Assembly (NCBI GenBank): GCA_944380545.1
Contig: CALWHV010000001.1
Location: 1-64,000 of the forward strand
Length of the DNA stretch: 64,000 bases
Source: an uncultured Eubacterium sp.
GTDB taxonomy: Bacteria > Bacillota > Clostridia > Oscillospirales > Acutalibacteraceae
Direction: 5' to 3'
Below, piece after piece: positions 44,307-53,243 of the stretch. Position numbers and translations under genes: made by a program. The notes below the pieces were generated by a model. That model made no database searches and was not told where the DNA came from. It saw nothing but the letters and a program-made list of their open reading frames with translations. Each line of letters begins with the position of its first letter. Position 1 is the stretch's first letter.

Positions 44307-44804
44307 ATGAAAAAGGTAGCTATCATTATGGGGTCGGACAGCGATTTGCCCGTTGTTACCCCGGCAATCAAACAGCTCAAAGAGCTCGGTATAGAAACAG
44401 AGGTAAGAGTTATGAGCGCCCACAGAACTCCGAAGCAGGCGCAGGAATTTGCCGAAAACGCAGAGAAAAACGGCTTCGGCGTCATAATTTCGGCGGCAGG
44501 TATGGCGGCGCACCTCGGCGGCGTGCTTGCGGCGGGCACCGTTCTTCCCGTAATAGGCATCCCTTGCTCCTCCAAGGTGCTGGACGGTATGGACGCAATG
44601 CTCGCAACCGTTATGATGCCTCCGGGCATACCCGTTGCGGCCGTCGGCGTAAACGCTTCTAAGAACGCGGCGCTGCTCGCTGCCGAAATCCTTGCAGTGA
44701 GTGATGACACACTTTCTGCGAAATTGAAGAAAATGCGCGCCGATATGGCTGCGGCGGTTATCGAAAAGGATAAGGCGCTTCAGGAAAAGCTTAAAGAAAT
44801 ATAA
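44307..44804 (+). CDS. purE: 5-(carboxyamino)imidazole ribonucleotide mutase, class I
   Basis: 165 residues. It converts N5-CAIR to CAIR. MGSDSDLPV, the catalytic-loop MSAHRTPKQA and AGMAAHLGGVLAAGTVLPVIG are diagnostic of PurE class I, which works with PurK. No purK is in the window. CAGGAGGT precedes the ATG. First gene of purE-M-N-O-D. Confidence 0.95.
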   Translation: MKKVAIIMGSDSDLPVVTPAIKQLKELGIETEVRVMSAHRTPKQAQEFAENAEKNGFGVIISAAGMAAHLGGVLAAGTVLPVIGIPCSSKVLDGMDAMLATVMMPPGIPVAAVGVNASKNAALLAAEILAVSDDTLSAKLKKMRADMAAAVIEKDKALQEKLKEI

Positions 44805-44822
44805 AAGGAAAGGGCTTCAGTT

Positions 44823-45860
44823 ATGCAGAAAAGCTTCAGCAACAGCTATGCGGCCGCAGGCGTTGATGTAACCGCCGGCTATGAATCGGTCGAACTTATA
44901 AAATCACATGTCAAAAGAACAAATATTCCCGGCGTCATCGGCTCAATCGGCGGATTCGGCGGTATGTTTGAGCTCGGCGCCTCGGATTATAAAAATCCAG
45001 TGCTCGTCAGCGGAACGGACGGCGTCGGCACTAAGCTAAAGCTCGCTTTCCTTATGGATAAGCACGATACCATCGGTATAGACTGCGTTGCTATGTGCGT
45101 AAACGATGTTGCGTGCAGCGGAGCAAAGCCGCTTTTCTTCCTTGATTATATCGCCTGCGGCAAAAACTATCCCGAAAAAATCGAACAGATCGTCAAGGGT
45201 GTTGCGGACGGCTGCGTGCAGGCGGGCTGCGCCCTCGTCGGCGGCGAGACGGCTGAGCATCCCGGCCTTATGCCGGATGAGGAATACGACCTTGCCGGCT
45301 TCACCGTCGGCATCGGCGAAAAGGACGAGCTTGTTTCAGGTGAAAATCTCAAAGCGGGGGACGCGCTCATAGGCGTTGCGTCCTCAGGCGTTCATTCAAA
45401 CGGCTTTTCGCTTGTCAGAAAGGTTTTCGATATCAACGAAAGCACCATAAATAAGGTGTATGATGAGCTCGGTAGACCGCTCGGCGAGGAGCTACTCACT
45501 CCCACAAGAATCTATGTCAAGCCGCTTCTTGAATTGATGAAAAGCGTGCGCGTCAATGCCATTTCCCATATCACGGGCGGCGGCTTTTACGAGAATGTTC
45601 CCCGTATGCTCACAGACGGCTTCACTGCGGTCATCGAAAAGGATAAATGCTTCAAAATGCCCGTGTTTGAGCTTATTCAAAAGGTGGGCGATATTCCGGA
45701 GAGGGATATGTACAACACCTTTAATATGGGCACCGGCCTTGTTATAGCCGTTGACTCTGACAAGGCGGACGAGGCTGTGCGCATCTTAAGCGGCTGCGGC
45801 GAAAGAGCTGCCGTTATAGGCGAAATCAAAAAAGGCGAAACGGGTGTTGAATTATGCTGA
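44823..45860 (+). CDS. purM: Phosphoribosylformylglycinamidine cyclo-ligase (AIR synthetase)
   Basis: 345 residues; ATP-dependent ring closure of FGAM to AIR. It begins with the typical YAAAGVDVTAGYESVELIK, and has LVSGTDGVGTKLKLAF, MCVNDVACSGAKPLFFLDYI and VASSGVHSNGFSLVRK. The last seven bases overlap purN. Confidence 0.97.
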   Translation: MQKSFSNSYAAAGVDVTAGYESVELIKSHVKRTNIPGVIGSIGGFGGMFELGASDYKNPVLVSGTDGVGTKLKLAFLMDKHDTIGIDCVAMCVNDVACSGAKPLFFLDYIACGKNYPEKIEQIVKGVADGCVQAGCALVGGETAEHPGLMPDEEYDLAGFTVGIGEKDELVSGENLKAGDALIGVASSGVHSNGFSLVRKVFDINESTINKVYDELGRPLGEELLTPTRIYVKPLLELMKSVRVNAISHITGGGFYENVPRMLTDGFTAVIEKDKCFKMPVFELIQKVGDIPERDMYNTFNMGTGLVIAVDSDKADEAVRILSGCGERAAVIGEIKKGETGVELC

Positions 45861-46477
45861 ATATAGCTGTGCTCGTTTCGGGAGGCGGCACGAATCTTCA
45901 GGCGCTGATCGACGCGCAGAACAGGGGAGAGATCAAGGGCGGAAAAATCACCTGCGTCATCTCCTCAAAGCCCGGCGTTTACGCGCTGCAAAGGGCTGAA
46001 AAAAACAATATCCCGTCGTTCGTCATCCCTCGCAGCGAATATCCCGATATTGCGTCCTATACCGCCGCAATAACCGAAAAGCTGCTGCAGGAAAAGGCGG
46101 ATCTCATCGTTTACGCCGGCTTTATGACAATACTTGATTCCCAGATAGTAAACGCCTTTCCCGGCAGGATGATGAATGTTCATCCCGCGCTGATACCCTC
46201 CTTCTGCGGCAAGGGCTTTTACGGCCTGCATGTTCACGAGGCGGTGCTTGAAAGCGGCGTTAAGCTCACGGGCGCAACGGTGCATTTTGTAACAGAGGAG
46301 TGCGACGGCGGCCCGATAATTATGCAAAAAGCGGTTGAGGTCAAAAACGGAGACACACCGGAAATCCTGCAAAAAAGAGTTATGGAGGAATGTGAGTGGA
46401 AGATACTGCCGCTCTCCGTTTCCCTCTTTTGCCAGGGCCGCATAAAAATAGACGGCAATAAAACTATAGTTGAGTAG
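45854..46477 (+). CDS. purN: Phosphoribosylglycinamide formyltransferase
   Basis: 207 residues; transfers formyl from 10-formyl-THF to GAR. LVSGGGTNLQALIDA, GFMTILDSQIVNAFPGRMMN and the active-site segment NVHPALIPSFCGKGFYGLHV (Asn and His) with SGVKLTGATVHFVTEECDGG (Asp) are present. ATG lies inside the purM end. Confidence 0.96.
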   Translation: MLNIAVLVSGGGTNLQALIDAQNRGEIKGGKITCVISSKPGVYALQRAEKNNIPSFVIPRSEYPDIASYTAAITEKLLQEKADLIVYAGFMTILDSQIVNAFPGRMMNVHPALIPSFCGKGFYGLHVHEAVLESGVKLTGATVHFVTEECDGGPIIMQKAVEVKNGDTPEILQKRVMEECEWKILPLSVSLFCQGRIKIDGNKTIVE

Positions 46478-46485
46478 GAGTTATT

Positions 46486-47190
46486 ATGGAGATAAAAGAT
46501 CTTTCAGCCCTCCTTGCCGGCAACGAATATCCCGGCAGGGGAATAGTGCTGGGCAAAACGCCCGATGCAAAGCACGCCGTAATCGCTTATTTCATTATGG
46601 GCAGAAGCGAAAACAGCCGCAACAGGATTTTTGAAGAGAATGACCGCGGTGGCATACGCACAAAGGCGTTCGACGAATCCAAGATGACCGACCCCAGCCT
46701 TATCATCTATAACCCCGTCCTGAAGCTGGACGGAAAAACGATAGTTACAAACGGCGACCAGACCGATACGATCTATGACTGTATGAAAGAGGGTCACTGC
46801 TACCGCCACGCGCTCCTGACGCGCGAGTTCGAGCCGGACGAGCCGAATTACACGCCCAGAATATCCGGCGTGGTCAAGCCTAACGGCGATTATGTGCTCT
46901 CAATACTCAAATCAAATATGGGCGAGCCCGAATGTCTCAGATTTTTCTTTGAATATCCGGCTCGCGCAGGTCTCGGCCACTTTATCCACACATATAAGTG
47001 CAACGGCAGCCCGATACCGTCCTTTGAGGGCGAGCCTGTTCCCGTCGCCGTTGAAACGGATGATATAGACGAATTCACCTCCCGCATATGGGAAAATCTC
47101 AATGCAGACAATAAGGTGTCGCTCTTCACGCGCTTTATAGAGCTTGAAAGCGGCGCAGAGCAAACACGGATAGTCAATAAAAATCAGTAA
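46486..47190 (+). CDS. purO: IMP cyclohydrolase, PurO-like
   Basis: 234 residues of the IMP cyclohydrolase family typified by archaeal PurO, which closes FAICAR to IMP. Visible motifs are EYPGRGIVLGKTPDAKHAVI, FIMGRSENSRNRIF, NGDQTDTIYDCM and FFEYPARAGLGHFIHTYKCN. In this operon it replaces the bifunctional PurH of most bacteria. The separate AICAR formyltransferase needed before it is not in the window. TAGGAG precedes the ATG. Confidence 0.87.
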   Translation: MEIKDLSALLAGNEYPGRGIVLGKTPDAKHAVIAYFIMGRSENSRNRIFEENDRGGIRTKAFDESKMTDPSLIIYNPVLKLDGKTIVTNGDQTDTIYDCMKEGHCYRHALLTREFEPDEPNYTPRISGVVKPNGDYVLSILKSNMGEPECLRFFFEYPARAGLGHFIHTYKCNGSPIPSFEGEPVPVAVETDDIDEFTSRIWENLNADNKVSLFTRFIELESGAEQTRIVNKNQ

Positions 47191-47238
47191 TATAATTATA
47201 AAAGGGGCGCGCCCCCTTACCCGAAAGGCTGTGAAATA

Positions 47239-48525
47239 ATGAAGGTTCTTGTTGTCGGCGGCGGCGGCCGCGAGCACGCGCTCATCAAAAAAATCAAGGA
47301 GTCCCCGCGTGTGGAGGAGATAGCCTGCTGCCCCGGAAACGGCGGCATATCGTATGACGCTAAGTGCTATCCCGATATTTCGGCAACCGATATTCCCGGC
47401 GTTGTCCGTCTTGCCGAAAAAATAAAGGCGGATTTTGTTGTCGTCGCCCCCGATGATCCGCTCGTTATGGGTATGGTGGATGAGCTGAATAAAGCCGGCT
47501 TTCGCACATTCGGCCCCACGGCGGCAGCTGCGATAATCGAAGGCTCAAAGGTATTTTCAAAGGAGCTTATGCAGCGCTATTCGATTCCCACCGCGGATTA
47601 CAAGGTGTTTGACGATTCCGCTGAAGCCGTGGCTTATATAGAGCAAAAAAACGAATTCCCCGCTGTTATAAAGGCGGACGGTCTTGCCCTCGGAAAGGGC
47701 GTTATAATCGCAGAGGATCTCGGCGCCGCAAAGGCGGCTGTCAAGGAGATTATGGAGGATAAGGTCTTCGGCGCAAGCGGCAGCAAGGTGGTCGTGGAGG
47801 AATTTCTCACCGGTCCCGAGGTATCCGTGCTTGCGTTTACGGACGGCAAATGCGTAAAGCCGATGGTGACCTCTATGGACCATAAGCGCGCGCTGGACGG
47901 CGATAAAGGCCCCAATACCGGCGGTATGGGCACCGTATCTCCGAATCCCTATTATACTTCCGAAATTGCCGAGGAGTGTATGCAAACCATATTCCTGCCA
48001 ACGATAAACGCAATGAATAAAGAGGGCAGAACTTTCAAAGGCTGTCTGTATTTCGGACTTATGATAACGCCGAAAGGTCCTAAAGTTATTGAATATAACT
48101 GCCGCTTCGGCGATCCCGAAACGCAGGTGGTGCTCCCGCGCCTTAAAACGGATATTATGGATATATTCGAGGCGATAGAAAGCGAAACGCTCTCCGAGCT
48201 CAATATAGAATGGTCGGACGACGCCTGCGCCTGCGTGATCATCGCCTCCGGCGGCTATCCCAAATCATATCCCAAGGGGCTTGAGATTTCCGGGCTTACA
48301 AACGGTCAGCTCAGCGGCGTCACCGTCTATCACGCCGGCACGGCTCTCAAGGACGGCAAGCTCGTCACCTCCGGCGGCAGAGTGCTCGGAGTAACGGCGC
48401 TCGGCAGAGATTTAAAGGAAGCGCTTGATAAGGCGTATGCGGCGGTCGATAAGATAGATTTTGAAAACAAGCATTTCAGAAAGGATATCGGCGCACGCGC
48501 GCTTGCCGCAATCAAAAACGGCTGA
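47239..48525 (+). CDS. purD: Phosphoribosylamine-glycine ligase
   Basis: 428 residues of the ATP-grasp family, joining glycine to phosphoribosylamine. VVGGGGREHALIKKI at the start, FPAVIKADGLALGKGVIIA in the ATP site, VVEEFLTGPEVSVLAFTDGK, DHKRALDGDKGPNTGGMGT and YNCRFGDPETQVVLPRL are all present. AAAGG precedes the ATG. A GC hairpin (AGGGGCGCGCCCCCT, about 47,202-47,217) lies in the spacer after purO. Last gene of the operon. Confidence 0.97.
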   Translation: MKVLVVGGGGREHALIKKIKESPRVEEIACCPGNGGISYDAKCYPDISATDIPGVVRLAEKIKADFVVVAPDDPLVMGMVDELNKAGFRTFGPTAAAAIIEGSKVFSKELMQRYSIPTADYKVFDDSAEAVAYIEQKNEFPAVIKADGLALGKGVIIAEDLGAAKAAVKEIMEDKVFGASGSKVVVEEFLTGPEVSVLAFTDGKCVKPMVTSMDHKRALDGDKGPNTGGMGTVSPNPYYTSEIAEECMQTIFLPTINAMNKEGRTFKGCLYFGLMITPKGPKVIEYNCRFGDPETQVVLPRLKTDIMDIFEAIESETLSELNIEWSDDACACVIIASGGYPKSYPKGLEISGLTNGQLSGVTVYHAGTALKDGKLVTSGGRVLGVTALGRDLKEALDKAYAAVDKIDFENKHFRKDIGARALAAIKNG

Positions 48526-48558
48526 TTGTGAACAATTATTGAATTTTACAATTAGTTG

Positions 48559-48587
48559 TTGACATTTATACAAAGAGGAATTATACT
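48559..48587 (+). promoter_or_regulatory. Promoter of the adaptor-permease operon
   Basis: Perfect TTGACA (48559-48564), 17-bp spacer, TATACT (48582-48587). Predicted start near 48594. GGGGTGAA (48591-48598) can pair with TTCACCCC (48624-48631), so the mRNA may carry a hairpin at its 5' end. Confidence 0.82.
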
Positions 48588-48662
48588 ATAGGGGTGAAAT
48601 CGGTGAAAAGCGCTCAGCCGCCGTTCACCCCTTTATACTTTTTTGATATCGAGGTCTTCAAA

Positions 48663-50399
48663 ATGGCTACTGTCAGGAAAACCGGCAAAAAGAAAAAAAT
48701 TATAATAGCCGTTGCCGTAGTGCTTGTTGTCGCTGTGCTTGCAACGGTCATCGGCGTTGCCGTAAACGCAAATAATAATCCCGCCGTCACCCTCACAACC
48801 ATCGGCACGGGCGAGATCAAGGAAACCGTCAGCGCCACCGGGCCCGTTTCCGCGGGCACGGTAAAGGAATATAAGGTGGGCGCCGTCGCAACCGTTAAGG
48901 AGGTATTCGTCAAAACGGGCGATACCGTCAAGCAGGGCGACCTTCTTGCCACCTTTGACACCTCCTCGCTCGACGAGCAGACGGCGTCCCTCAAGGCTTC
49001 GTACGAACAGGCTAACGCTTCCTACAAGCAGGCGGTAAATTCTCAGCGCGTTGCAAAGGCGAATCTTTCCGATGTAAACGATGAGATCGCAAAGCTTGAA
49101 AAGGAGGTTCAAAAGCTCGGCGGCGAAACGGCTGTAACCACAGAAACCCCAAGCTTCACCTGGCCCTCCGTTTCCACCACAACCACCACTCAGGCTCCGT
49201 CCGAGCCCGATACAAGCACCACAACAACAACCACCACTACTCAAGCCGAAACCTCCGAGCCTGTTACATATCCCCCCACCATAGAGGGCGCTATGCAGGC
49301 GGTAACGGACCTTGTTGAAACCATCACCAAGCTGTCGGACGATGTTCAGCAGACCAACGAGATGGTGCGCGTTGTTATGGAGCAGGTTGCCGCAGAGCTT
49401 GAAAGCGGCAATTATTCCCCGGAAAAAATAGCCGAGGCTGTCGGCGAGGCGGTTTCCGAGGCTATCAGAGAGGGCATTATTGAGGAAACGAAGCTTCTCA
49501 TTGAAAGCGGCGCAGCAGTAGATATGATAGAGGCTGCCGTTGCCGGCGTTGATTGGTCCGCGATCGGCACTGGAATAGCTTCAAACAGCACCGTTCAGCT
49601 CACTGCGCTTGAGCTTCGCCTCACCGCGCTTTATGCGCAGAGAGAGCTCTATCAGCTCAACGCTTCAGACAACACCGTTTATGCGCAAAAGCAGATAGCG
49701 GATACCACAAAGAGCGCGCTTGACGCCGTAGAGGAGGCGGGCGCGGAGCTTGAGGCGGGCTGGACCGCCGCGTTCGACGGCACTATAACCGCCTGCGACA
49801 TCTTCCCCGGCGAGCAGACGAGTCTGCTGTCCGGCGGCATCACGCTTGAAAATCTCAGCACTATGGTAGTAACGCTTTCCCTCGGCGAATACGATATCCA
49901 TAAGGTAAAGGTGGGTATGCCCGCCACGATCACCACGGCTTACGGAACATATACCGGTCAGGTGCTCACTAAGGCGCCCACGGCAACGGGCGGCTCCGAT
50001 TCCTCTTTGTTAGACAGTATGGGCTCTTCCATCGCCGGCATCAGCGGCCTTTCAAGCTTAACTGCTACGGGAGCCGGAGTAGAGGTCACTGTTTCCGTTG
50101 ATTCTCCGGATGAAAACATCATTGCCGGATTTGAGGCGGATGTAGAGATAAAGGCCGGCGATCATCAGAATATCGTCACCGTGCCCATCGAGTCGCTCGT
50201 GCTCGAAAAGACCGGCTCATATGTTTATCTTTACGATGAGGAAACACAGACCGTCACCAAAACTCTGATAGAGACCGGCGCCGTGTCCGATTCCGTTTAC
50301 GAGGTCAAATCGGGCCTCAATGTGGGCGACAGGGTTATATCAACGCCGTCCTCGGATTATGAGGAGGACAGCTTTGAGGTCAGAGTAACAAAAGATTGA
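48663..50399 (+). CDS. HlyD/MacA-type membrane fusion (adaptor) protein
   Basis: 578 residues from the ATG at 48663 (GAGGTC eight bases upstream; an in-frame GTG at 48594 lies at the predicted transcription start and is unlikely). One N-terminal membrane segment (IIIAVAVVLVVAVLATVIGV) anchors it. A biotinyl-lipoyl-like half follows (TVKEYKVGAVATVKEVFVKT, GDTVKQGDLLATFD), then a coiled coil broken by a Thr/Pro/Glu-rich linker (STTTTTQAPSEPDTSTTTTT, about residues 165-205), then the second lipoyl half and beta-barrel (VTLSLGEYDIHKVKVGMPAT, VPIESLVLEKTGSYVYLYD). It joins a MacB-type permease across the Gram-positive wall space. Substrate unknown. Confidence 0.85.
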   Translation: MATVRKTGKKKKIIIAVAVVLVVAVLATVIGVAVNANNNPAVTLTTIGTGEIKETVSATGPVSAGTVKEYKVGAVATVKEVFVKTGDTVKQGDLLATFDTSSLDEQTASLKASYEQANASYKQAVNSQRVAKANLSDVNDEIAKLEKEVQKLGGETAVTTETPSFTWPSVSTTTTTQAPSEPDTSTTTTTTTTQAETSEPVTYPPTIEGAMQAVTDLVETITKLSDDVQQTNEMVRVVMEQVAAELESGNYSPEKIAEAVGEAVSEAIREGIIEETKLLIESGAAVDMIEAAVAGVDWSAIGTGIASNSTVQLTALELRLTALYAQRELYQLNASDNTVYAQKQIADTTKSALDAVEEAGAELEAGWTAAFDGTITACDIFPGEQTSLLSGGITLENLSTMVVTLSLGEYDIHKVKVGMPATITTAYGTYTGQVLTKAPTATGGSDSSLLDSMGSSIAGISGLSSLTATGAGVEVTVSVDSPDENIIAGFEADVEIKAGDHQNIVTVPIESLVLEKTGSYVYLYDEETQTVTKTLIETGAVSDSVYEVKSGLNVGDRVISTPSSDYEEDSFEVRVTKD

Positions 50400-50412
50400 C
50401 CGGGGCGGTAAT

Positions 50413-51663
50413 ATGAATTTATCAGAAAGCTTCAAAATTGCAATCAAATGTATCCGCGCAAACTGGATGCGCTCGCTGCTCACGATGCTGGGTATCATCA
50501 TCGGCATAAGCTCGGTTATTATGATAATCGGCGCCGGCACGGGCGTTCGCGATTATATCGTTTCGCTCATAGAGGATATGGGCGCAAACGCCGTGCTCGT
50601 GTCCGTAGACGCAACCCAGGCGCAGGAAAACGATTATATCACGATTGATGATATTGATAATATCAAAAAGCGCGTAAGCGGCGTCGACCATTGCTCTCCT
50701 ATGATGATGGGCTTTGCAAACGCCACGATAGATTCCTCCGCAGAGGAGGCAACCGTTATGATAATCGGCGTCAATTCGGATGTGCAGTTTATGTTTCCGG
50801 ACGGCGCCAAATACGGGCGGTTCTTCACGGAGGAGGAATATAACGCCTCCAGCCCCGTCGCCGTAATCGGCACCGCAAGCGCGCAGATGGCGTTCGGCTA
50901 CGAGGATGTTGTGGGTCAGAACCTCACGGTAAATTCCTCCGGCTCAAGTATGAAGGTGCGCCTTTGCGGCGTTGCGGATATAGATTCGCTTGTAAACAGT
51001 ATGGGCGGCGGCTCCGGCAGCCTCGGCGAGATGTTCCAAACGGGCGACAGGCTCACGATAGCCATATTTATGCCCTGCACCTCGCTCACAAGGCTAACTG
51101 GCGCGGACCCGACCGTTTCCTCAGTCTTCGTAATAGGGGCGGAGGACGCCAATAACGACGCCATCGGAAACGCAGCTGTCAATTATCTCAAGGCGGCGCA
51201 CGGCAATTATTCAAATAATCTTTACACGGCGGAGGATATGGCAACCTATGTTGAGCTTGTCGATATCATCGTTTCCGTTCTCACCGCGTTCATCGCCTGC
51301 GTCGGCGCAATTTCGCTGATCGTCGGCGGTATCGGCGTTATGAATATTATGCTCGTTTCCGTAACGGAGCGAACGCGTGAGATAGGCATCAGAAAATCGC
51401 TCGGCGCAAAAACAAGAACCATAACGCTCCAGTTTTTAACCGAGTCGATTATATTGTGCCTCATCGGCGGCATAATAGGGCTTATAATCGGCATATCCGG
51501 CGCGTATCTTGCCTGCTCTATAATAGATATCCAGCCCAATATCAATATCGGCATCATCGCCGTCGCGCTGCTGTTCTCCTGCGGCGTCGGCCTCTTCTTC
51601 GGCATCTATCCCGCAAGAAAGGCGGCAAAGATGAGCCCGATAGACGCGCTGCGCCGCGAATAG
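50413..51663 (+). CDS. MacB/FtsX-type ABC transporter permease
   Basis: 416 residues. An N-terminal membrane helix (RSLLTMLGIIIGISSVIMII) is followed by a large extracytoplasmic MacB-PCD domain (about 45-285) and three C-terminal helices with the FtsX signature GVMNIMLVSVTERTREIGIR, KSLGAKTRTI. It ends PARKAAKMSPIDALRRE, typical of macrolide/peptide export permeases. MacB-type systems are mechanotransmitting rather than classical transporters. The expected ATPase gene, usually between adaptor and permease, is absent here; it must come from elsewhere. Confidence 0.9.
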   Translation: MNLSESFKIAIKCIRANWMRSLLTMLGIIIGISSVIMIIGAGTGVRDYIVSLIEDMGANAVLVSVDATQAQENDYITIDDIDNIKKRVSGVDHCSPMMMGFANATIDSSAEEATVMIIGVNSDVQFMFPDGAKYGRFFTEEEYNASSPVAVIGTASAQMAFGYEDVVGQNLTVNSSGSSMKVRLCGVADIDSLVNSMGGGSGSLGEMFQTGDRLTIAIFMPCTSLTRLTGADPTVSSVFVIGAEDANNDAIGNAAVNYLKAAHGNYSNNLYTAEDMATYVELVDIIVSVLTAFIACVGAISLIVGGIGVMNIMLVSVTERTREIGIRKSLGAKTRTITLQFLTESIILCLIGGIIGLIIGISGAYLACSIIDIQPNINIGIIAVALLFSCGVGLFFGIYPARKAAKMSPIDALRRE

Positions 51664-51667
51664 TAAA

Positions 51668-51708
51668 CAAAAGCCTTTCACGCTTTAACCGCGCGAAAGG
51701 TTTTTTTG
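51668..51708 (+). terminator. Terminator of the adaptor-permease operon
   Basis: CCTTTCACGC (51674-51683) pairs imperfectly with GCGCGAAAGG (51691-51700) around TTTAACC, then TTTTTTTG. Confidence 0.87.
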
Positions 51709-51710
51709 TG

Positions 51711-51739
51711 TTTACAAATCATCGCATATATGGTAAAAT
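51711..51739 (+). promoter_or_regulatory. Promoter of the sugar kinase-like gene
   Basis: TTTACA (51711-51716), 17-bp spacer, TAAAAT (51734-51739). Confidence 0.65.
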
Positions 51740-51776
51740 TACCTAACAGGTATCTTTGCACCGGGAGGTCAAATCA

Positions 51777-52880
51777 ATGGATATAATGCTTCGGGAAGTG
51801 CTGCCGCAGTTCAATTTCAAGGGCACGCTCAAGGATTGCTCGATTTTCGGCTCAGGCCATATAAACACAACCTATCTTGCCGTTTATGACGATAACGGCA
51901 CAGAGCGCAAATATGTTGTTCAGATGGTGAACACCTCTGTTTTTAAGGATATGGACAGCCTTATGGATAATATCTTCAGCGTCACCTCCTTTCTTCGCTC
52001 GCGCATAAAGGAGGAGGGCGGCGATGCAGACAGGGAAACGCTCCATTTCATCAAAACGGCTAACGGCGAAAAGTATTACCGCGCCTCAAACGGGAATTGC
52101 TACCGCGCGTATGTGTTCGTTTCGGATTCCGTAAGCTACAACAGCGTGCCGAACGCCCGCCTTTTCGGCGAAAGCGGCGTAGCCTTCGGCAGATTCCAGC
52201 GCCGCCTTTCGGATTTTCCGGCGCAGACGCTCAGCGAAACCATCCCGAATTTCCATAACACGCAGTACAGGTATGAAAACGAATTTCTTCCCGCTGTCAG
52301 CGCGGACGCCGCCGGCAGAGCGGCTTCCTGCCGCGAGCAGATAGATTTCGTCACCTCAAGGCGCGATTACTGCCCCCGCCTTGTTGAGCTTATCAAAAAA
52401 GGAAGCCTGCCGCTTCGCGTTACTCATAATGACACAAAGCTCAATAATGTTATGTTTGACGCCGGCGGCGAAAAAGCCATCTGCGTCATAGACCTTGATA
52501 CGGTAATGCCCGGCCTTGCGCTCTATGACTTCGGCGATTCGATCCGCTTCGGCGCAAATACCGCGGCGGAGGACGAGGCGGACACCTCCAAGGTTTCCGT
52601 AGACCTTGATTATTTCAAGGCGTATGCGCGCGGCTTCCTCTCCGAGGCGGGAGAAGCCCTAAATCAGTGCGAAAAGGATAATCTTGCCTTTTCCGCCCTG
52701 CTGATGACCTTTGAGTGCGGCATGCGCTTTTTGACCGATTATTTAAACGGCGATGTGTATTTCAAAACGGCTTATCCACAGCATAATCTTGTGCGCGCCA
52801 AAAACCAGTTCGCTCTCGTAGCCGATATGGAAAAGCATATGGATGAAATGAATTCAATCATCGCCTCCCTCTGCGGCTGA
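51777..52880 (+). CDS. Aminoglycoside phosphotransferase-fold kinase, N-acetylhexosamine 1-kinase-like
   Basis: 367 residues of the APH/choline kinase fold. The nucleotide loop is FGSGHINTTYLAVYDDNG; the catalytic loop is RVTHNDTKLNNVMFD (Asp); the metal-binding motif is CVIDLDTVMPGLALYDFGDS. These blocks closely resemble N-acetylhexosamine 1-kinase (NahK), which phosphorylates GlcNAc/GalNAc at C1 in the lacto-N-biose/mucin sugar pathway. Substrate is by resemblance only. ATG at 51777 has GGGAGGT seven bases upstream. No lacto-N-biose phosphorylase gene is close. Confidence 0.8.
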   Translation: MDIMLREVLPQFNFKGTLKDCSIFGSGHINTTYLAVYDDNGTERKYVVQMVNTSVFKDMDSLMDNIFSVTSFLRSRIKEEGGDADRETLHFIKTANGEKYYRASNGNCYRAYVFVSDSVSYNSVPNARLFGESGVAFGRFQRRLSDFPAQTLSETIPNFHNTQYRYENEFLPAVSADAAGRAASCREQIDFVTSRRDYCPRLVELIKKGSLPLRVTHNDTKLNNVMFDAGGEKAICVIDLDTVMPGLALYDFGDSIRFGANTAAEDEADTSKVSVDLDYFKAYARGFLSEAGEALNQCEKDNLAFSALLMTFECGMRFLTDYLNGDVYFKTAYPQHNLVRAKNQFALVADMEKHMDEMNSIIASLCG

Positions 52881-52910
52881 ATAATATAACCGTGTCGGGT
52901 GGTTTTGTTT

Positions 52911-53243
52911 ATGGCTTTTTTCGACTGGAACAAAAATAAGAAAAAGGATTTCGGCGACGACTTTATCGAATATCATATCTTTCGTGAAGTAATGGACGAT
53001 ACCGAGGAAGACGAGGCTGAACCCGAGCTTTATGAAGACGATATGCCCGAACTTTACGATGGCAATATACCCGACCTGCCGCCCAAAAAGCCGAAGCCGA
53101 TAAAATATGATAAAGCTGCCGGGAATCGAACACAATATGGTTTTAAGCGGCTGATTCCCGCGCGTGCCGCGTTAAAATACTCGTTAATCCGAAAGGATCA
53201 ACTGCGTTTTATGCCTTGCCCGCACAAAAATCAGCCAGCTTAA
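52911..53243 (+). CDS. Small acidic protein with EF-hand-like start; 3' end inside a repeat element
   Basis: 110 residues from the ATG at 52911, with GGGTGG eight bases upstream (a GTG at 52899 is an alternative). The N-terminus AFFDWNKNKKKDFGDDF resembles a calcium-binding DxNxNxxxD loop as in dockerin or EF-hand repeats. An acidic middle (DDTEEDEAEPELYEDD) leads to PPKKPKPIKYDK. From residue 70 the coding sequence is inside the element at 53114-53387 (GNRTQYGFKRLIPARA onward), so the last 40 residues are probably not original and the true protein may have ended near KYDK. Family otherwise not recognised. Confidence 0.55.
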   Translation: MAFFDWNKNKKKDFGDDFIEYHIFREVMDDTEEDEAEPELYEDDMPELYDGNIPDLPPKKPKPIKYDKAAGNRTQYGFKRLIPARAALKYSLIRKDQLRFMPCPHKNQPA

